Notes: generated from the sequence alone by a model not told the origin. Positions 42,933-52,764 are shown, numbered from the stretch's first letter. The stretch is DNA of 64,000 nt from CAWVSB01 sp046710535 (GCA_046710535.1 JBKEHH010000001.1:320951-384950), one strand, 5' to 3'. Numbers and translations: made by a program.

Positions 42933-44021
42933 TTAATTAAATAGGTCTGCGTCTAATTCCCGGTGTTTATCGTTTGGTTGAGGAAAGTCTTTTATATGAT
43001 GTAATCCGTTAACTTTTTGGTGAATTGCTGTCACTGCATCACCAGTGGTATAAAACTGCTTATACCAGTCACGCACTTTATTGAACGGGCCATCTTTTGG
43101 TAATTGAAGAATACGGATTGCAGCGCGCTTACTTTGCCAAATGCTAAAGTCAGCACCAAAAGCGACCAGCGCTCCTGCTTGTACTTCAGCAGCTATCGCT
43201 TCATCTTCAGCTGTTGCGCGTTGTTTGCCACTGTGATACAGCACGCCATGCCATACTTTTGAGATGCCATCGTCTACTGGGGTATTAGCGATAATTTCAT
43301 AGACGGTAGTAAGGCCAAACTCTTGCAAGGACAATAAAACTCCAGGCCCTGTATACCAGGTAGCAGTAGTTAACATGCAGTCGTAGGCTTGGTGCCACCC
43401 ACCTTGGCGCTGAATGATAATATGGTCTTTAAATTCGTTTTCGAAGTACTCGCATGGGGCGCCGTGGGTTGGGCCCAAATGTTGGCAATCGGCCATATTA
43501 TCGAGTATTTCTTGCGGGTGAATTGCGATTTCACCAAGGTGATCGAGCTTCCAGTTTACCCATGCTGGGTCGTCCCACTGCGGTAATGAAGGGCATTCGT
43601 AGTCAGCTTCGCCACCTTCGGGGTCAAACCACATCATCACGCAACCCATAACTTCTTTAACGGTATATGAGTTTAGTTTCGCACTGCGAGGGATAGGACC
43701 GTCATGATAGGGAATGTCATCACATTGACCCTCGGCATTAAAACGCCAGCCATGATAGGGGCAGCGAATAGAGTCACCTTCAATTTGCTCACCGTTCTGA
43801 ACAATAATTGCGGATTCACCAGCAGTAAGATGTGTCCCCATATGTGGGCAGTAGGCATCAAGCATAATGGCTTTGCCACTTTCACCACGGTAGATTGCGA
43901 AGTCTTGACCAAAAAAGCGCACTGCTAATGGTTTTTCATCAAGCTCACAGCTTTCCGCAACGATAAACCAACCGCGAGGATAAGTAGCAGGGCCCAGTGA
44001 ATAATCGGCAGCTTTAGCCAT
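42933..44021 (-). CDS. Rieske oxygenase, KshA-like (3-ketosteroid 9-alpha-hydroxylase type)
   Basis: A 362-residue oxygenase subunit. The Rieske [2Fe-2S] ligands are C58-x-H60 (CPHMGTHL) and C87-x2-H90 (CPYHGWRF). The mononuclear iron site is N175-x2-D178-x2-H181-x4-H186 (NMADCQHLGPTHG). This arrangement is typical of KshA, which hydroxylates C9 of 3-ketosteroids to open the ring system. The reductase (KshB) and other ring-degrading genes are not in this window. Substrate is inferred from family likeness only; other Rieske oxygenases of similar size act on other compounds. Confidence 0.8.
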   Translation of the reverse strand: MAKAADYSLGPATYPRGWFIVAESCELDEKPLAVRFFGQDFAIYRGESGKAIMLDAYCPHMGTHLTAGESAIIVQNGEQIEGDSIRCPYHGWRFNAEGQCDDIPYHDGPIPRSAKLNSYTVKEVMGCVMMWFDPEGGEADYECPSLPQWDDPAWVNWKLDHLGEIAIHPQEILDNMADCQHLGPTHGAPCEYFENEFKDHIIIQRQGGWHQAYDCMLTTATWYTGPGVLLSLQEFGLTTVYEIIANTPVDDGISKVWHGVLYHSGKQRATAEDEAIAAEVQAGALVAFGADFSIWQSKRAAIRILQLPKDGPFNKVRDWYKQFYTTGDAVTAIHQKVNGLHHIKDFPQPNDKHRELDADLFN

Positions 44022-44159
44022 TGATAGCTCCTTGTGTCTTTAGTCGTGCAAAAAATCTAAAGTAAAGGATAAACGCAGGGTTAGGCTAATACTATGCCCA
44101 GTATCAATTATGGAAAAAGCTTAATTTAGCGAATATAAATAGACAGTTAGTCATCGCAA

Positions 44160-46268
44160 CTAGCTGCCTGTTTTTTGAAGACCTTCAGCGGTAGCAATAT
44201 TAGCTGGAATTTGGAGTTTAACGCTGTCTAATAGTATTTGAGCAGCTTCAACTACGAATACATCATCGTCGCCTTCCTCGTCCTTATTTGCCTCGGTGTC
44301 GGCAATTTTGTTCAGCTTATCTGGATTTTCTGGTTCTTCAAACGACGTTAATAGCGCTAAACCTTTAACCGCGCGTCTTTTATTTTCAATACCAAGTAGA
44401 GTAGCTTTTGCTTCTTCTCTCTCTGTTTTACGCTGCACTTGATTCAAGGTTAGTTTTTTCTTATCACGATTTTTGCTAATAAAAGCATATTCTTCTTTGA
44501 TGAATACAAAGTCAGGGTCGTCGCTAATACGTTTTTCGTGCAGCTTAACTAGCTCATCTTTAATTAGTGAAAAATCGTTATAAGTAGGATAGCCGGCCGC
44601 ATCAATTAAGTCCCAAGGTAGGGCGCCTGTTAATGATCCTTCGCCAACTTCTTCAGGGTCATATTGGGCGGGATACAAGATGTCTGCTTCAACACCACGG
44701 TTTTGCGTTGACATACCTGATATGCGATAAAACTTAGATTCGGTCAATTTTAACTGGCCTGCATCTAACCCAATAAGAGTCTGAACAGTACCTTTACCGA
44801 ACGAGGTAGTACCAACTATCAAACCGCGTTGGTAATCTTGAATTGCGCCAGCTACGATCTCTGAAGCTGATGCACTTAGGCGGTTGATCAATACTACTAG
44901 TGGTCCATCGTAGTAAGCGGTGCGCCTAAACTTTCCTTGGCGCTGCACGCGGTTATTGGCATGACGAATTTGAACTGTAGGGCCAGCTTCGATAAACAAA
45001 CCAATTAATGAGTTAGCTTCCTGCAGTGAGCCGCCACCGTTATTGCGTAAATCAATCACAATACCTTCGACATTCTCTGCTTCTAGTTCTTTAAGTATTT
45101 TACTTACATCGCGCGTGGTACTGCGATAATTTGGGTCACGTCGGCTCATGGCCGCAAAGTCTATGTAGAAGTCAGGCACTTCAATAACGCCAACTTTGTG
45201 GGCTTCACCATCAAAATAGACCTCTTGAATCTTCTTTTTCACCAGCATATCTTCAAGCTCAACTTTGCCGCGCTTGATACTGATAAACTTACTGCCAGTG
45301 CTGGTTTTAGCAGGCAGCACTTCTAAGCGTACCCACGTATCTTTGTCCCCACGAATTAACTCAACCACTTCATCCAAGCGCCAGCCAACCACATTAATAA
45401 CAGCGCCTTCGGTGCCCTGGCCAACACCAACGATGCGGTCAGACGCCTTTAGCCCACCTTGTTTAAAAGCCGGCCCCTCGGACACCAAGTTAACAATTTT
45501 TGTGTATTCGTAATCCTGACTTAATACAGCACCGATGCCCTCTAATGAGCGGCTCATATTAATACGGAAGTTATCCATCTGCTGAGGAGAGAAATAGCTA
45601 GTATGCGGATCGTATAGCTTAGTGTAGGTATCTATGTAATATGCATAAACATCGTCGGCATTTATTTGCTGGGTACGTTTTAGCTGATATTCATAGCGAC
45701 GCAGTAGGGCGCCTAGTATGTCTTCCTCCTCATTGAGGCGCATGCTGAGTACATCGTTTTTAATCCGCTTACGCCAACGTTCGTCTAGCTCTCCTGCACT
45801 CGCAACCCATGGTAATTCCTTCGATTCTAGCGATATATATTCGTTTACAGTGAAGTCAAAATTGTTAATTAACGAAGGGAGTTTTTCTATAATCCAATCT
45901 AGACGGCTAATATTGCGCTCATGCAATTTGTTATAAATGGTATAGCCCGCCTCAACTGAACCTGCTTTTAATTGGTCATCTAAGGAAGCCTTATATTTTT
46001 CAAACTCTTTAATATCGCTAGCAACAAAGTAGAGCTTGCCGGGATCAACATATTTTAGGTAGCGCTCTAATAGCAACGCAGATAAATCATCATCTAGTGG
46101 CGGTGCGGCATAGTGTTGGCTGGATAGTTTACTAACAATATCTTTGGTAACCGATTCTAGATTTTCACTGGGGGAAAAGTATTCAACCTGAGTTGAATAA
46201 GCTGTAGATGCAAACACGGTGAAAATAATTAGTGCGGCAAAGCTCAATCTTGTATTCGGTTTCGTCAT
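44160..46268 (-). CDS. prc: Tail-specific periplasmic protease Prc
   Basis: A 702-residue S41 protease with a signal peptide (residues 1-25, ending TAYS). An N-terminal helical domain is followed by a PDZ domain (IGAVLSQDYEYTKIVNLVSEG, about 240-330) and the S41 core. The core has DLRNNGGGSL, RLSASASEI with the catalytic serine and SFGKGTVQT with the catalytic lysine. Prc degrades proteins with apolar C-termini and trims PBP3 and MepS in E. coli. Length is in the usual 660-710 range. Confidence 0.95.
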   Translation of the reverse strand: MTKPNTRLSFAALIIFTVFASTAYSTQVEYFSPSENLESVTKDIVSKLSSQHYAAPPLDDDLSALLLERYLKYVDPGKLYFVASDIKEFEKYKASLDDQLKAGSVEAGYTIYNKLHERNISRLDWIIEKLPSLINNFDFTVNEYISLESKELPWVASAGELDERWRKRIKNDVLSMRLNEEEDILGALLRRYEYQLKRTQQINADDVYAYYIDTYTKLYDPHTSYFSPQQMDNFRINMSRSLEGIGAVLSQDYEYTKIVNLVSEGPAFKQGGLKASDRIVGVGQGTEGAVINVVGWRLDEVVELIRGDKDTWVRLEVLPAKTSTGSKFISIKRGKVELEDMLVKKKIQEVYFDGEAHKVGVIEVPDFYIDFAAMSRRDPNYRSTTRDVSKILKELEAENVEGIVIDLRNNGGGSLQEANSLIGLFIEAGPTVQIRHANNRVQRQGKFRRTAYYDGPLVVLINRLSASASEIVAGAIQDYQRGLIVGTTSFGKGTVQTLIGLDAGQLKLTESKFYRISGMSTQNRGVEADILYPAQYDPEEVGEGSLTGALPWDLIDAAGYPTYNDFSLIKDELVKLHEKRISDDPDFVFIKEEYAFISKNRDKKKLTLNQVQRKTEREEAKATLLGIENKRRAVKGLALLTSFEEPENPDKLNKIADTEANKDEEGDDDVFVVEAAQILLDSVKLQIPANIATAEGLQKTGS

Positions 46269-46355
46269 TACTCTTCCTATTAATATTACTAGCGATATCT
46301 ATTAGTAGCTAACTGTCACATAAGTTCCTTTATGTATGCCAGTATTACGTTGTTT

Positions 46356-47192
46356 TCAATAAAATAGAAGTGGATGAGTTAATTCGCCAGCAATTAACTG
46401 ATCTAGCTGCATACTTTCATCTTCTGGGAACAGAACGTTAACGGTTATATTTGGCTCTGAAATATAAGCGCTTGGCCCCATAGCGCCTACATTACTGCTC
46501 ACGCTAAAAAAACGGGTTAGTACGCCATTGATATCCATTTGAACCCTGAAACTGGCCATAGGCTCAAGCTTGGCGGCCCGTTGCTCCCAGTCGGTGGGAA
46601 GATTTTGGTGTTGCGACAGGCGCTCTAAGTTGGCCAAGTCTAATTGATTGTTGGTAAACAAGGCCTGTTGCTTTAATGACATTAAGATCACCGATAAGGT
46701 GTTTTCCCAGTCACTGATAACAGTGCCTGCGCCTTCGCGACTAAACAAAAAGTCGTAATGATTGGTCACCTTATTAAGTACATCGCTAGGGATAGAGGTG
46801 TTAAATAAGCCTACCCAACCTTTATTGACCATCAGAATGTTGCTTGAAGCATCGATAATTGTCGCCGGAAAGGGATCAAGCGCTTTAAGCTTGCGGGTCA
46901 TGGCGTTGCGCAGCCACTTATACTCTGGCTCATTGAAGTCGCCAGTACCGAGCTTGGCCATATAACCGGCTGATATTAATAGATGATTAGTGTCACGTTG
47001 CCCGAGCTTTAACACCTGGGCTATTTCTAATACTAAGCTTTCGCTGGGCCTGCTGCTGCCATTTTCGATGCGGCTCAAGTGTCGAGATGAGCTGTCAATA
47101 CCGTAAGCCAGCTCTTCTTGGCTAATGTTATGCACGCCGCGCCAGTATTTTAGGAAGCGAGTAAAAGGGATGTCACTTGTGGTTTCAGGCAT
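46356..47192 (-). CDS. XRE-family regulator with MmyB-like ligand domain
   Basis: A 278-residue regulator. The N-terminal helix-turn-helix (ISQEELAYGIDSSSRHLSRIENG, residues 19-41) is followed by an MmyB/PAS-like domain (residues about 95-275: PFPATIIDASSNILMVNKGW, TRFFSVSSNVG). This type is thought to bind acyl-CoA or other lipids. It is divergent from the acyl-CoA dehydrogenase operon at 47313 with 120 bases between, so it probably controls that operon. The candidate operator GACAT-CAC-ATGTC is at 47231-47243. Confidence 0.82.
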   Translation of the reverse strand: MPETTSDIPFTRFLKYWRGVHNISQEELAYGIDSSSRHLSRIENGSSRPSESLVLEIAQVLKLGQRDTNHLLISAGYMAKLGTGDFNEPEYKWLRNAMTRKLKALDPFPATIIDASSNILMVNKGWVGLFNTSIPSDVLNKVTNHYDFLFSREGAGTVISDWENTLSVILMSLKQQALFTNNQLDLANLERLSQHQNLPTDWEQRAAKLEPMASFRVQMDINGVLTRFFSVSSNVGAMGPSAYISEPNITVNVLFPEDESMQLDQLIAGELTHPLLFY

Positions 47193-47230
47193 TCTTCAGA
47201 TTTAGAAACTATGTATGGGGTTTCCAACAG

Positions 47231-47243
47231 GACATCACATGTC
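47231..47243. promoter_or_regulatory. Candidate operator GACAT-N3-ATGTC
   Basis: A perfect 5-3-5 inverted repeat in the 120-base gap between the XRE regulator and the acyl-CoA dehydrogenase gene. XRE regulators bind short palindromes of this kind, but no binding data are available from the sequence. Confidence 0.35.
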
Positions 47244-47312
47244 ATGGTGGTCAAACATCAGAAATGCACAATAGCATCATATTCATCACTATGTTTGCCT
47301 TGAGGATAGAAA

Positions 47313-49118
47313 ATGCCAGCACCAATTTTAGACCAACGAGAATTAGAATTCATGTTGTATGAGTTGTTTGACTCAGAGCAGCTATGCGAGCGTGAGCGTT
47401 ATAGCGATCACAGCCGTGAAACCTTTGATGCCGCTATTGCGACCGGGAAGACTTTAGCCGAGAAGTACTTTCTACCCATGCAAAAGAAGGTAGACCGCAA
47501 CGAGCCAACGTTTGATGGCAAAAAGATAACGATGATTCCTGAAATCAAAATTGCTGTAGATGCGGTGATTGAGTCAGGTATGGCTTCTAGCTCGGCAGAT
47601 TTTGAGCTCGGTGGAATGCAATTGCCACCGCTTGTCGCCAGCGTAGCATCGGGTTATTTGTCAGCCGCTGGCAGCACCTCTATGGGTTACATCGGCTTAA
47701 CTAATGCCAATGCTAACCTTATTGATGCTTGCGGCAGTGATGAACAAAAGAAGAAATGGGTTGAGCCCATGCGCTCAGGCCGTTTCGCTGGCACCATGGC
47801 GTTGACAGAACCTGGCGCTGGCTCTGGTTTAGCTGATTTAACCAGCAGTGCAGAACTCAATGCCGATGGTACTTATTCGGTTAAAGGCAATAAAATCTAT
47901 ATTTCAGGCGGTGACCACAACCTGAGTGAGAATATTATCCATTTGGTATTAGCGCGTATTAAGGGCGCGCCTAAGGGTGTTAAAGGGATATCGTTATTTA
48001 TCGTACCGAAAATTCTGGTCAACGAAGACGGCAGTTTAGGTGAGCCCAATGACGTTGCACTAGCTGGTTTATTTCACAAAATGGGCGGTAAAGCGCAAAC
48101 ATCTTGTGCGATGAACTTTGGTGAGAACGGTGGCGCTGAGGGTTATCTGGTTGGTGAGGCGCATAAAGGCCTTACCTATATGTTCCATATGATGAATGAA
48201 GCCCGTATTTTGGTAGGCACTGGCGCAGCCTTAACCGCATTAACTGGTTATCAGTATTCCCTAGATTACGCCAAGAATCGCCCTCAAGGTCGTCTTCCAT
48301 CGAATAAAGACCCCAGTGCTCCCATGGTCAACATTATTGAGCATGCTGATGTGCGGCGTATGTTGCTAGCGCAGAAAGCTTATGCTGAAGGTGCTTATGC
48401 CCTTTGTTTACTTGGCACTCAGTTGGCTGATGATGCCGCGACAGGCCTAGTCGAGCAAGAGCGTAAAGTCGCCTATACGTTGCTAGATTTTTTAACGCCG
48501 ATTATTAAGACTTGGCCTTCTGAATATGGTCCTAAAGCTAATTATCTGGCTATTCAGGTACTGGGTGGTGCAGGCTATACCAACGAATATCCGGTGGAAA
48601 TGTTTTACCGTGATAACCGTCTGAACCCGATTCACGAGGGAACTACTGGTATTCAGTCGTTAGATTTATTAGCGCGTAAGTTACCCCAGAACGGTTTGGC
48701 CGGTTATAACGCTTGCTTGACTGCTATGCAGGCGTCTATTGATATCGCCAGTCAAGACGATGTTCTGGCAGGCTTTGCAGCAGAATTAAGCGCTGCTATT
48801 GTGACCTTAAAGACTGTTACTGAAACATTACTTGGCGGCATGATGGAAAAGAACATCGACTTAGTACTGGCAAATTCAGTTGCTTATTTGGATTTATTTG
48901 GCAATGTAGTCGTTGCGTGGGTTTGGCTGAAGCAGGGCATAGCCGCTAGTAAAGGTCTGCGCGCTAACCCCCATGAGTCAGACGAGCATTTTTATCGTGG
49001 CAAAATACAAGCACTGCAATATTTCTATCGTTTTGAGCTGCCACAGATCGACGCATGGGCTAAACTGCTCACCGATTTTGACGATACTACTTATGAAATG
49101 AAAGCCGAGTGGTTCTAA
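47313..49118 (+). CDS. Acyl-CoA dehydrogenase, long (DmdC/FadE-like)
   Basis: A 601-residue FAD acyl-CoA dehydrogenase, of the type longer than the usual 380 residues. It has the MALTEPGAGSGLADL and VLGGAGYTNEYPVE signatures, YRDNRLNPIHEGTTGIQSLDLLARK with the catalytic Glu in HEGTTG, and a C-terminal extra domain of about 120 residues. The length and start (MLYELFDSEQL) recall 3-methylmercaptopropionyl-CoA dehydrogenase (DmdC) and related enzymes. It makes a trans-2-enoyl-CoA for the MaoC hydratase next door. It is the first gene of a run of genes up to 51899. Confidence 0.88.
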   Translation: MPAPILDQRELEFMLYELFDSEQLCERERYSDHSRETFDAAIATGKTLAEKYFLPMQKKVDRNEPTFDGKKITMIPEIKIAVDAVIESGMASSSADFELGGMQLPPLVASVASGYLSAAGSTSMGYIGLTNANANLIDACGSDEQKKKWVEPMRSGRFAGTMALTEPGAGSGLADLTSSAELNADGTYSVKGNKIYISGGDHNLSENIIHLVLARIKGAPKGVKGISLFIVPKILVNEDGSLGEPNDVALAGLFHKMGGKAQTSCAMNFGENGGAEGYLVGEAHKGLTYMFHMMNEARILVGTGAALTALTGYQYSLDYAKNRPQGRLPSNKDPSAPMVNIIEHADVRRMLLAQKAYAEGAYALCLLGTQLADDAATGLVEQERKVAYTLLDFLTPIIKTWPSEYGPKANYLAIQVLGGAGYTNEYPVEMFYRDNRLNPIHEGTTGIQSLDLLARKLPQNGLAGYNACLTAMQASIDIASQDDVLAGFAAELSAAIVTLKTVTETLLGGMMEKNIDLVLANSVAYLDLFGNVVVAWVWLKQGIAASKGLRANPHESDEHFYRGKIQALQYFYRFELPQIDAWAKLLTDFDDTTYEMKAEWF

Positions 49119-49166
49119 TCTACTTTAACTAAATTATATAAATTATTGATATATAAGGGAATAGAT

Positions 49167-49628
49167 ATGCCTAAAGTGATAAATAAAATTGAAATTGCTG
49201 ACTATTGCGGCTATGTGGCTGAGCCGACAGAATGGTTTACAGTTGAACAAGATCAAGTTAATCAGTTTGCTGACTGTACTCACGACCACCAGTTTATCCA
49301 TATTGATCCAGTAAAAGCAGCCGAGACGCCATTTGGTGGAACCATTGCCCACGGATTTTTAACCCTTTCAATGTTGTCCCATTTCTCTGAGCAATTCACT
49401 GTCGTTATTGATGGCGTATACATGGGCGTTAACTACGGTTTTGACAAGGTGCGTTTTATCTCTCCAGTCAGAGTAGGCAAGCGTATTAGAGCGCAAGCAA
49501 CCGTTACCGATATTATTGAGAAAAAGCCTGGCCAGTTCCAAATGAAGACATTGGTTACCGTTGAAATTGAAGGCGAAGACAAACCTGCTCTTATTGCTGA
49601 GTGGATTGGCATGCAGATGGTTGCTTAA
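49167..49628 (+). CDS. MaoC-like (R)-specific enoyl-CoA hydratase
   Basis: A 153-residue hot-dog-fold hydratase. The hydratase-2 motif with Asp and His is in ADCTHDHQFIHIDPVKA, followed by GGTIAHGFLTLSML. It adds water to 2-enoyl-CoA giving (R)-3-hydroxyacyl-CoA. A TTG at 49146 is in frame upstream, but AAGGGA at 49155-49160 spaced before the ATG at 49167 decides the start. It is 48 bases after the dehydrogenase, and the following SDR is expected to use its product. Confidence 0.88.
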   Translation: MPKVINKIEIADYCGYVAEPTEWFTVEQDQVNQFADCTHDHQFIHIDPVKAAETPFGGTIAHGFLTLSMLSHFSEQFTVVIDGVYMGVNYGFDKVRFISPVRVGKRIRAQATVTDIIEKKPGQFQMKTLVTVEIEGEDKPALIAEWIGMQMVA

Positions 49629-49738
49629 ATATTAATCAAGGCGCCGTTACCAGAGAGGTAATGGCAGCCCCACATAAAACACTTTAAAAAGTGCGAAGTT
49701 AAATTTAGTAAAAACCGGTGTTAACCGAGGAAGCAAAA

Positions 49739-50656
49739 ATGACAGTAAGTTTTGAAGGTAAAGTAGCAATCGTAACAGGCGCTGGTAACGGTTTAGGCCG
49801 CAGTCATGCAATCGAATTGGGCAAACGTGGCGCTAAAGTTGTAATTAATGACTTAGGTGGTTCTCGTGACGGCAGCGGAGCATCATCTGACGCAGCCCAA
49901 GAAGTGGTTGCGATCATTGAAGCCGCTGGCGGTGAAGCATTTGCCCATGGAGCAAATGTTGCAAAATTTGATGAAGTTACAGATATGGTTAAGCAAACCA
50001 TGGATAAGTGGGGCCGTGTTGATATTTTGATCAATAATGCTGGTATCTTGCGTGATAAGTCATTTGCTAAAATGCCTATCGAAGACTTTCAGCTCGTTGT
50101 AGATGTTCACCTAATGGGCTCGGTTAACTGTACTAAAGCTGTTTGGGACATTATGCGTGAGCAAGGCTATGGCCGCATCATGATGACTACGTCTTCAAGT
50201 GGTATGTACGGTAACTTCGGTCAAGCTAACTATGGCGCGGCTAAAATGGCGGTACTTGGTTTTATGAATACCTTGGTGCTTGAAGGTGGTAAATACGATA
50301 TTCGTGTTAATGCTTTAGCGCCTACCGCCGCTACTCGTATGACTGAAGATTTAATGCCTCCTGAAATTTTGGCGATGCTAGTGCCAGAAGCAGTAACCGC
50401 TGGCGCACTTTCACTTGTTCATGACGATGCGCCTAACCGCACTATTTTATGTGCCGGTGCGGGTGGTTATGCGACCACTCGTTTATTTGAAACTGCAGGA
50501 ACATTTATCCCTGCGGCAGAGCAAAGCCCAGAAGCAGTTGTAGAAAACTGGGATGCTATCTGTGATTTAACTGGCCAGAACGAGCCGAAATCAGGTGCGG
50601 AGCAGGGTGGTAAGTTTTTAACCATGGCGATGGAACATCAAGCCGCTAATCAATAA
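49739..50656 (+). CDS. SDR similar to peroxisomal 17-beta-HSD4 (3-hydroxyacyl-CoA dehydrogenase type)
   Basis: A 305-residue SDR. NAD-binding TGAGNGLGRSHA is followed by the long VVINDLGGSRDGSG insertion typical of HSD17B4/MFE-2 dehydrogenases, then NNAGILRDKSF, TTSSSGMYGNFGQANYGAAK and NALAPTAATRMTEDLMP. These enzymes oxidise (R)-3-hydroxyacyl-CoA, matching the MaoC product. The frame opens at a GTG at 49718, but GAGG before the ATG at 49739 supports that start. It sits 110 bases after the MaoC gene. Confidence 0.87.
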   Translation: MTVSFEGKVAIVTGAGNGLGRSHAIELGKRGAKVVINDLGGSRDGSGASSDAAQEVVAIIEAAGGEAFAHGANVAKFDEVTDMVKQTMDKWGRVDILINNAGILRDKSFAKMPIEDFQLVVDVHLMGSVNCTKAVWDIMREQGYGRIMMTTSSSGMYGNFGQANYGAAKMAVLGFMNTLVLEGGKYDIRVNALAPTAATRMTEDLMPPEILAMLVPEAVTAGALSLVHDDAPNRTILCAGAGGYATTRLFETAGTFIPAAEQSPEAVVENWDAICDLTGQNEPKSGAEQGGKFLTMAMEHQAANQ

Positions 50657-50717
50657 TTATTAGATCGAATTATAAATGCGCCTGCGGGCGCTAACAAAAA
50701 AACACTAGGAGAATATT

Positions 50718-51899
50718 ATGTCTGATGCAGTAATAGTTTCGGCGGCACGTACGCCAATTGGTAAAGCATACCGCGGTGCATTCAACAATACTGAAGCCCC
50801 AACTCTTGCCGCTCACGCTATCAAAGCCGCTATCGCGCGCGCTGGTATTGAAGCGGGTGAAATTGATGATTTGTTAATGGGTGCGGCGCTACAGCAAGGC
50901 TCTCAGTCAATGAACCTAGGTCGTATGGCTGCTTTTGCCGCTGACTTGCCAGTGACAGTTTCTGGCATGACTATGGACCGTCAGTGTTCTTCTGGTCTTA
51001 TGTCTATTGCTCACGGCGCTAAGCAAATCGTGATGGATAAATCTCCTATCGTTATTGCTGCCGGGTGTGAATCAATTAGCTTGTGTCAAAACGAGCACAT
51101 GAACATGCACAAATTGGTTGATCCAAATGCGATCGCCAACCAGCCAAATGCTTATATTGCTATGCTTGATACTGCTGAAATTGTTGCTAACCGCTATAAC
51201 ATCAGCCGTGAAGCGCAAGACGCCTATGCTCTGTTGTCGCAGCAACGTACTGCCGCGGCACAAGAAGCTGGCTTGTTTGCTGACGAAGTTATCTCTGTAA
51301 CCGCTACTAAGCTTGTTACTAACCGTGAAACTGGTGAAGTAAGCGAAGAAGAAGTCACTATCTCGCAAGACGAGGGCAATCGTCCTTCAACTAACATTGA
51401 AGGTTTGCAAGGTCTTAAAGCGGTTCGTGAGGGTGGATCTATTACCGGCGGTAACGCATCACAGCTTTCTGATGGTGCAGCTGCCGTTGTAATGATGGAC
51501 AGTAAGCTAGCAGAGCAACGCAACATTGAGCCAATGGGTATTTACCGTGGTATGGCTGTTGCTGGCTGTGAGCCTGATGAAATGGGCATTGGTCCAATTT
51601 ACGCTATTCCTAAGTTGTTAAAGCGCAATGGCTTAAAAATGGACGATATTGGTTTGTGGGAGCTTAATGAAGCATTCGCAGTACAGGTTATTTACTGTGC
51701 TGAGAAACTTGGCATTCCACATGATCGCTTAAACGTAAATGGTGGTGCTATCTCTATTGGTCACCCTTATGGCATGAGTGGTAACCGTATGGTTATGCAC
51801 GCATTGATGGAAGGTAAGCGTCGCGGTGTTAAATACGTGGTTATTACCATGTGTGTAGGCGGTGGCATGGGTGCAGCAGGCTTGTTTGAAGTTTGCTAA
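50718..51899 (+). CDS. Acetyl-CoA acetyltransferase / thiolase
   Basis: A 393-residue thiolase. The acyl-accepting Cys90 is in MDRQCSSGLMSI, the NEAFAVQ segment and the GHPYGMSG His motif follow, and the second catalytic Cys is in CVGGGMGAAG. It cleaves 3-ketoacyl-CoA with CoA, releasing acetyl-CoA, or runs in reverse. It ends the run with the dehydrogenase, MaoC hydratase and SDR, giving a full beta-oxidation cycle by the (R) route. A strong terminator follows at 51932. Confidence 0.94.
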   Translation: MSDAVIVSAARTPIGKAYRGAFNNTEAPTLAAHAIKAAIARAGIEAGEIDDLLMGAALQQGSQSMNLGRMAAFAADLPVTVSGMTMDRQCSSGLMSIAHGAKQIVMDKSPIVIAAGCESISLCQNEHMNMHKLVDPNAIANQPNAYIAMLDTAEIVANRYNISREAQDAYALLSQQRTAAAQEAGLFADEVISVTATKLVTNRETGEVSEEEVTISQDEGNRPSTNIEGLQGLKAVREGGSITGGNASQLSDGAAAVVMMDSKLAEQRNIEPMGIYRGMAVAGCEPDEMGIGPIYAIPKLLKRNGLKMDDIGLWELNEAFAVQVIYCAEKLGIPHDRLNVNGGAISIGHPYGMSGNRMVMHALMEGKRRGVKYVVITMCVGGGMGAAGLFEVC

Positions 51900-51931
51900 G
51901 CGGCTAAGCTTATTGCAGTAATATTAATACC

Positions 51932-51957
51932 AACACCACCCTTCGGGGTGGTGTTTT
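51932..51957 (+). terminator. Rho-independent terminator after the thiolase gene
   Basis: A perfect 10-bp stem, AACACCACCC (51932-51941) with GGGTGGTGTT (51946-51955) and a TTCG tetraloop, followed by TT. It divides the first four acyl-CoA genes from the next three. Confidence 0.88.
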
Positions 51958-51990
51958 GGTTAAGGTCGATAAAAATAATTTGAGGTATTT

Positions 51991-52764
51991 ATGAAAGACT
52001 TATTTTCGTTAGATGGCAAAGTAGCCGTAATAACTGGTGGTTCACGTGGCATTGGCGCAATGGTTGCTAAAGGTTTTGTGGAGGCAGGGGTTAGAACATA
52101 CATCACTGCGCGTAAAGAAGCTGAGCTCAATGCGACAGCCGCCGAGCTATCAAAATCAGGCAAGTGTATTGCTATTACCTCAGACCTTTCTACCCTAGAA
52201 GGCTTGACTGCATTCGCCGCTGAGATTAAATCACGCGAAGATAAAGTAGATATTTTATTTAACAACGCAGGCGCTACTTGGGGTGCACCAATTGACAATT
52301 TCCCAGAAGCGGGTTGGGATAAAGTAATGGACTTAAATGTTAAGTCGATATTTTTTCTAACTCAGCAATTGCTGCCAGCGCTTAGAGCGGCAGGCACTAA
52401 AGAAGATCCGTCACGGGTAATCAACATCTCGTCAATTAATGCTTTGGCAAACCCGAAGATGACTAACTATTCGTATTCAGCTAGTAAAGCAGCGGTGATA
52501 CAAATGACGCGCCATTTGGCCGCAGATTTAGCCCATGACCATATCAACGTTAATGGCATTGCACCGGGCTTCTTCCCCAGCAAGATGACTGCCCACATGC
52601 TAGATGAAGCCGAAGCGTTAGTGGCCGAGGGTATTCCATTAGGCCGTATTGGCAGGCCAGAAGATGCTGCCGGCACGGCAATCTACTTATCGTCCAAAGC
52701 TTCGTCTTGGGTAACTGGGCAAACTATAGTGTTAGACGGCGGCTTAATAGCAAGCGCTGGGTAA
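51991..52764 (+). CDS. Short-chain dehydrogenase/reductase
   Basis: A 257-residue classical SDR. It has TGGSRGIGAMVAKGF, an NNAG motif, the SSINALANPKMTNYSYSASKAAV active site (Ser, Tyr, Lys), NVNGIAPGFFPSKMT and the C-terminal SSWVTGQTIVLDGG. It resembles RhlG/FabG-like ketoacyl reductases and various alcohol dehydrogenases. Position between the thiolase terminator and the FadB-like gene (49 bases downstream) suggests a role in acyl or sterol oxidation. Confidence 0.85.
   Translation: MKDLFSLDGKVAVITGGSRGIGAMVAKGFVEAGVRTYITARKEAELNATAAELSKSGKCIAITSDLSTLEGLTAFAAEIKSREDKVDILFNNAGATWGAPIDNFPEAGWDKVMDLNVKSIFFLTQQLLPALRAAGTKEDPSRVINISSINALANPKMTNYSYSASKAAVIQMTRHLAADLAHDHINVNGIAPGFFPSKMTAHMLDEAEALVAEGIPLGRIGRPEDAAGTAIYLSSKASSWVTGQTIVLDGGLIASAG

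Noticed and set aside
47177..47362. Open frame across the XRE/acyl-CoA dehydrogenase gap
   Set aside because: It overlaps both flanking genes and covers the promoter region; no family match.
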